Part shown: positions 4,482-7,832 of the stretch, one piece after another | Position numbering within the stretch: position 1 is the first letter of the stretch | How the letters are laid out: each line of letters begins with the position of its first letter | Assembly: GCA_009783495.1 (NCBI GenBank) | Contig: WRDJ01000023.1 | Span: 1-7,832 of the forward strand | DNA: 7,832 nt | Direction: 5' to 3' | Source: Clostridiales bacterium | GTDB taxonomy: Bacteria > Bacillota > Dehalobacteriia > UBA4068 | The notes under the pieces: generated by a model | Told to the model about the DNA's origin: nothing | Database searches by the model: none | The model's input: only the letters and a program-made list of their open reading frames with translations | Made by a program: the position numbers and the translations under genes

Positions 4482-5162
4482 ATGGCGGATGAAGCCCATG
4501 CAAGCGGACTTTTCAATGTTTTAGGCCTGGAAGTGACCAGCACCATGACGACAATGGTGGGGATCACCGTCGCTTTGTGCGCGGTCAGCTATTTCGCTTC
4601 CCGGCGCATGAAAGCGGTTCCCGGCCGTTTTCAAGGCGCGATGGAGCTGGCCGTGGAATCCCTGCGCGGTTATTTCGGCAGCATCCTGGGCGACGCCAAC
4701 ACGCGGCGTTACCTGCCGCTTTTGGGGACCATGTTCCTCTTCATCATCGTCTCGAACTATAGCGGGCTTTTGCCCATGGCCGGGCATACGCCGGGGCTGG
4801 CCCCGCCCACCGCTTCTTTGAGCGTCACAGCGGGCCTGGCCGCCATCACCTTCTTCGCCGTACATACACTCGGCATCAAGCATAAGGGAACGCATTATTT
4901 CAAGCATTTCTTCACCCCCTATTTCTTTATGGTGATCTTTCTGCTCATCGAAGAGATTGTGCGCCCCGTCTCGCTGGCCTTGCGTCTTTTCGGCAATATC
5001 TCCGGCGAGGAGACCGTGGCCTCGCAGATCTTCGGCATGATCCCGCTCATCGCCCCCCTGCCGTTTTATGTGTTGGGCCTGCTCTTCGGCCTCTTGCAGG
5101 CCATCGTATTCACCACTCTCACCTCCATCTATATTAACGGCGCCATCGGGGAAGGGCATTAA
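4482..5162 (+). CDS. atpB: F1Fo ATP synthase subunit a
   Basis: Subunit a is the Fo stator channel that passes ions to and from the c-ring in the cytoplasmic membrane. The 226-aa product shows the family pattern: helix 1 (about 23-41), a region ESLRGYFGSILGDANTRRYLPLL, the conserved helix MFLFIIVSNYSGLLP (about 84-98), and the essential motif RPVSLALRLFGNISGEE (161-177). Arg168 corresponds to the stator arginine (E. coli Arg210), and the acidic pair after GNISG corresponds to the E. coli Glu219 region. The C-terminal helix QAIVFTTLTSIYINGAIGEGH is typical. Length fits the shorter bacterial type (about 220-270 aa). ATG 4482 has AGGAGG just upstream and starts three bases after the atpI stop. 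The gene is intact, and all key residues expected from the family are present. Confidence 0.96.
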   Translation: MADEAHASGLFNVLGLEVTSTMTTMVGITVALCAVSYFASRRMKAVPGRFQGAMELAVESLRGYFGSILGDANTRRYLPLLGTMFLFIIVSNYSGLLPMAGHTPGLAPPTASLSVTAGLAAITFFAVHTLGIKHKGTHYFKHFFTPYFFMVIFLLIEEIVRPVSLALRLFGNISGEETVASQIFGMIPLIAPLPFYVLGLLFGLLQAIVFTTLTSIYINGAIGEGH

Positions 5163-5198
5163 AAAGCCAACGGAAAATACCGTTCACATATAGCATAA

Positions 5199-5441
<243 letters not shown>

Positions 5442-5450
5442 TTTGTTTTG

Positions 5451-5478
5451 GGAGGCGGGCGCTTCTCCGCCCGCCTCC
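5451..5478. other. 11-bp GC-rich hairpin between atpE and atpF
   Basis: GGAGGCGGGCG (5451-5461) and CGCCCGCCTCC (5468-5478) form a perfect 11-bp stem with loop CTTCTC. It begins 9 bases after the atpE stop. The nearest T-rich stretch (TTTCTTTTT) lies 12 bases further on, too far for a strong intrinsic terminator. It probably stabilises or marks the 3' end of atpE message, or causes partial termination, which would raise c-subunit output relative to downstream subunits. Confidence 0.7.
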
Positions 5479-5518
5479 GGGTAATACCCTTTCTTTTTGA
5501 GAGAAGGAGGTCTGCATC

Positions 5519-6009
5519 TTGCCAGAAGTTGCTATCCATTGGAAAGAAACAGTTTTTGCCATCATCAACTTTGCCATCCTGGCTTTTGGTCTTTATGCGC
5601 TTTTATGGAAGCCTTTCCTGAAAATGCTTGACGACCGCAAGGCCAAGATCAGCGAATCCCTTTGCGCCGCCGAGGCGGCCAGCGAGGAGGCCAAGGCGAC
5701 CAAGGCCGCTTTGCAGGCGGAAATCGCCAAAGCCCGCGCCCAGGCCGATTCCGTGCTCACCGCCGCGCAGCAGCACAGCGAGGAAACGAGGCGGGAGATC
5801 CTTGCCCAGGCCAAGCTGGAGGCGCAACGCCTGACGGAAAAGGCCAAAGCCGAGATCCAGCGCGAAAAAGAAGCCGCTCTGCTGCAGATCAAGCAGGAGG
5901 TTGCCGCCTTGGCGGTGGCCGCGGCCACGCGCATTTTGAAAGACGAAATGAACGACGACCTGCAGAAAAAACTGACCGACAAATATATTCAAGAGGTGGG
6001 GCGAGTTCA

Positions 6010-6013
<4 letters not shown>
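5519..6013 (+). CDS. atpF: F1Fo ATP synthase subunit b
   Basis: Subunit b is the peripheral stalk that links Fo to the top of F1. The 164-aa product has one N-terminal membrane helix (about 10-30, TVFAIINFAILAFGLYALLW), the family-typical KPFLKMLDDRKAKISESL just after it, and then a long Ala/Lys/Glu-rich coiled-coil region (about 45-145). This includes the EVAALAVAAATRIL segment seen near the C-terminus of many b subunits. Length is standard (156-170 aa). TTG 5519 is used as start, with AAGGAGG about 9 bases upstream; no ATG or GTG with a suitable site precedes the membrane helix. The stop overlaps the atpH start as ATGA (6010-6013), indicating translational coupling. Only one b-type gene is visible, as expected for a homodimeric stalk. 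Confidence 0.95.

Positions 6014-7832
<1,819 letters not shown>

Noticed and set aside
4521..5159. A 212-aa - strand frame antisense to atpB
   Set aside because: It is a mirror of atpB codon bias, rich in Gly, Asp, Glu and Gln, with no ribosome site or domain.

Overview
The window is a chromosomal stretch dominated by housekeeping genes. It opens inside the 3' end of recF and closes inside atpA. The likely host is a moderately GC-rich member of the Bacillota, possibly a Negativicutes-like lineage. This rests on strong AGGAGG-type ribosome sites, frequent TTG starts, an atp operon led by an AtpZ/AtpI pair, a short 72-residue c subunit, and tiny Cys/Gly-rich membrane proteins. Taxonomy is an inference, and no ribosomal RNA is present to fix it. 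A recF gene close to an atp operon is compatible with an origin-proximal location, but no origin is seen.

Layout. On the + strand: recF 3' end (1-255); an intergenic element made of a perfect 17-bp hairpin and a G-quadruplex motif (302-381); murI, glutamate racemase (419-1204); a consensus sigma-70 promoter overlaid by two dyads (1273-1325); and a four-helix membrane protein gene whose frame is broken near 1670 (1344-1888). A perfect 24-bp stem hairpin (1911-1962) separates this gene from convergent - strand genes. On the - strand, read from high to low coordinates: two tiny Cys-rich membrane proteins (3543-3388 and 3351-3169), a clear rho-independent terminator (3062-3034), a 223-aa Gly/Ala/Pro-rich protein ending in a four-Cys cluster (2927-2256), and an 81-aa helical protein (2234-1989). 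A 223-bp divergent region with an imperfect inverted repeat follows. The + strand then carries atpZ, atpI, atpB, atpE, atpF, atpH and the first 426 codons of atpA.

Function. The atp genes encode the F1Fo ATP synthase: Fo subunits a, c and b, the delta stalk, F1 alpha, and two accessory membrane proteins. Gene order, overlaps (ATGA at atpF/atpH, TTGA at atpH/atpA) and intact key residues indicate a working operon. The c-subunit binding site looks proton-type rather than sodium-type. MurI supplies D-glutamate for peptidoglycan, and RecF acts in gap repair.

The least explained part is 1341-3543. It holds a strongly promoted but frame-broken membrane gene and four small - strand genes of unrecognised function. 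I do not see a clear new defence or mobile system. The - strand gene cassette, the composite repeat before murI and the A_AAG frame break are the best candidates for follow-up.
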